Source of the DNA: Azolla caroliniana | Taxonomy: Eukaryota; Polypodiophyta | Reading direction: 5' to 3' | Assembly: GCA_043228905.1 (NCBI GenBank) | Contig: JBHGNT010000013.1 | Coordinates: forward strand, 8,494,001 to 8,558,000 | DNA length: 64,000 nucleotides | Notes under the pieces: model-generated | What the model saw: only the letters and a program-made list of their open reading frames with translations | Databases searched by the model: none | What the model was told of the DNA's origin: nothing | Made by a program: the position numbers and the translations under genes | Shown: positions 63,641 to 64,000 of the stretch, one piece after another | How the letters are laid out: the number at the start of each line of letters is the position of its first letter | Position numbering within the stretch: the first letter of the stretch is position 1

Positions 63641-64000
63641 CCTTATGTTATATAGGTCAAGCTCTTGACCATTACACTATCTATTGTAATACATAAAATA
63701 TTATTGTCATTTAAGTTTTAATATAGAAAATTAATGTATATTCCAGATTTCTCTGGAACATTTTAGAAGCTTCATGACTACACCTGAGAACACTATAAAA
63801 GGAGGCACAAGGCATTATTTCGAACCAAATTGGTTCAACGCCAGTCTTAAGCCTCATAGCTATATTGTATTTACTCTTCACATAATATATCATCTGTTAT
63901 CATCACTCTCTCTCAATCTTTCTCGCCCTCGCTATCTCTCTCTCTCTCTCTTCTTTTCTCTCTTCCTCTCTCGTGAGTCTTACATAGTCAGTCCTCTTAG
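63610..64000 (+). repeat. GypC 3' LTR, incomplete at the window edge
   Basis: TGTCATGATATGGC and the following ~235 bp match 23407-23640. CACTATAAAAGGAGGCAC near 63792 is the TATA region, and CT-rich sequence follows to the edge. The last 45 bp match 39338-39382 of the split 5' LTR, so roughly the final 50-60 bp of LTR lie outside. Confidence 0.9.

Larger units (their letters stand above)
23407..64000 (+). mobile_element. GypC, chromodomain Ty3/gypsy element hosting most other insertions; right end outside window
   Basis: The 5' LTR starts TGTCATGATATGGC at 23407 and the 3' LTR starts with the same sequence at 63610, preceded by a purine tract. GypC's own sequence is 23407-23640, 39323-40308, 55611-55886 and 61197-64000. 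The rest is younger insertions: the GypB3 fragment with CopD1 and GypB1, GypB2 with CopA2, and CopA3. Gag is short and joined to RT by an internal deletion. Stops and frameshifts are frequent. The left flank CTTTC (23402-23406) in CopE is the predicted TSD. Confidence 0.88.

Overview
This window is plant nuclear DNA, most likely from a flowering plant with a repeat-rich genome. A spliced gene for a plastid-type TPR protein lies at the left edge (1117-3504, minus strand; four exons, short GT-AG introns). Almost everything from about 3.86 kb to the right edge is nested LTR retrotransposon sequence. I see no tRNA or rRNA gene, no CRISPR array, and no bacterial or organellar gene.

Layout. 1-3.86 kb: TPR gene, its 3' flank and its promoter. 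3.86-5.76 kb: an intergenic tandem unit holding a solo CopA LTR, then the 3' end of copia CopH. 5.76-7.13 kb: broken Ty3/gypsy GypI. 7.13-9.02 kb: 5' part of copia CopD2. 9.02-12.71 kb: copia CopJ, with a solo CopA LTR in its gag. 12.71-15.35 kb: old minus-strand CopA relative CopG. 15.35-16.02 kb: copia fragment CopF. 16.02-23.41 kb: old minus-strand CopA relative CopE, split by the young full-length copia CopA1 (17580-23015). 23.41 kb to the end: chromodomain gypsy GypC. GypC is split by a GypB3 fragment carrying CopD1, which carries GypB1; by GypB2, which carries CopA2; and by CopA3. Seven complete insertions or solo LTRs have 5-bp target-site duplications (TSDs) that I could read at both ends, and CopA3 has one with a single mismatch.

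CopA1, CopA2 and CopA3 are young Ty1/copia copies with near-identical LTRs and almost open 1357-codon polyproteins. CopD is a second copia family. Its ORF runs on as a charged tail after RNase H and would close in the first bases of the 3' LTR. GypB is the most interesting group. It is a Ty3/gypsy lineage with a non-envelope ORF3 downstream of pol, encoding a conserved N-terminal domain, a long coiled coil and an acidic tail. ORF3 is present in two strongly diverged members (AT-rich GypB1, GC-rich GypB2). Both also have a purine tract between pol and ORF3, and a tRNA-3'-end-like 15-mer where a polypurine tract would be expected.

Every element is damaged by stops, deletions or insertions. Most premature stops look like C-to-T changes (CAG to TAG, CGA to TGA), as expected for methylated, silenced elements. 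Family names such as CopA and GypB are local labels only. Assignments rest on motifs read from translations; no database search was run.
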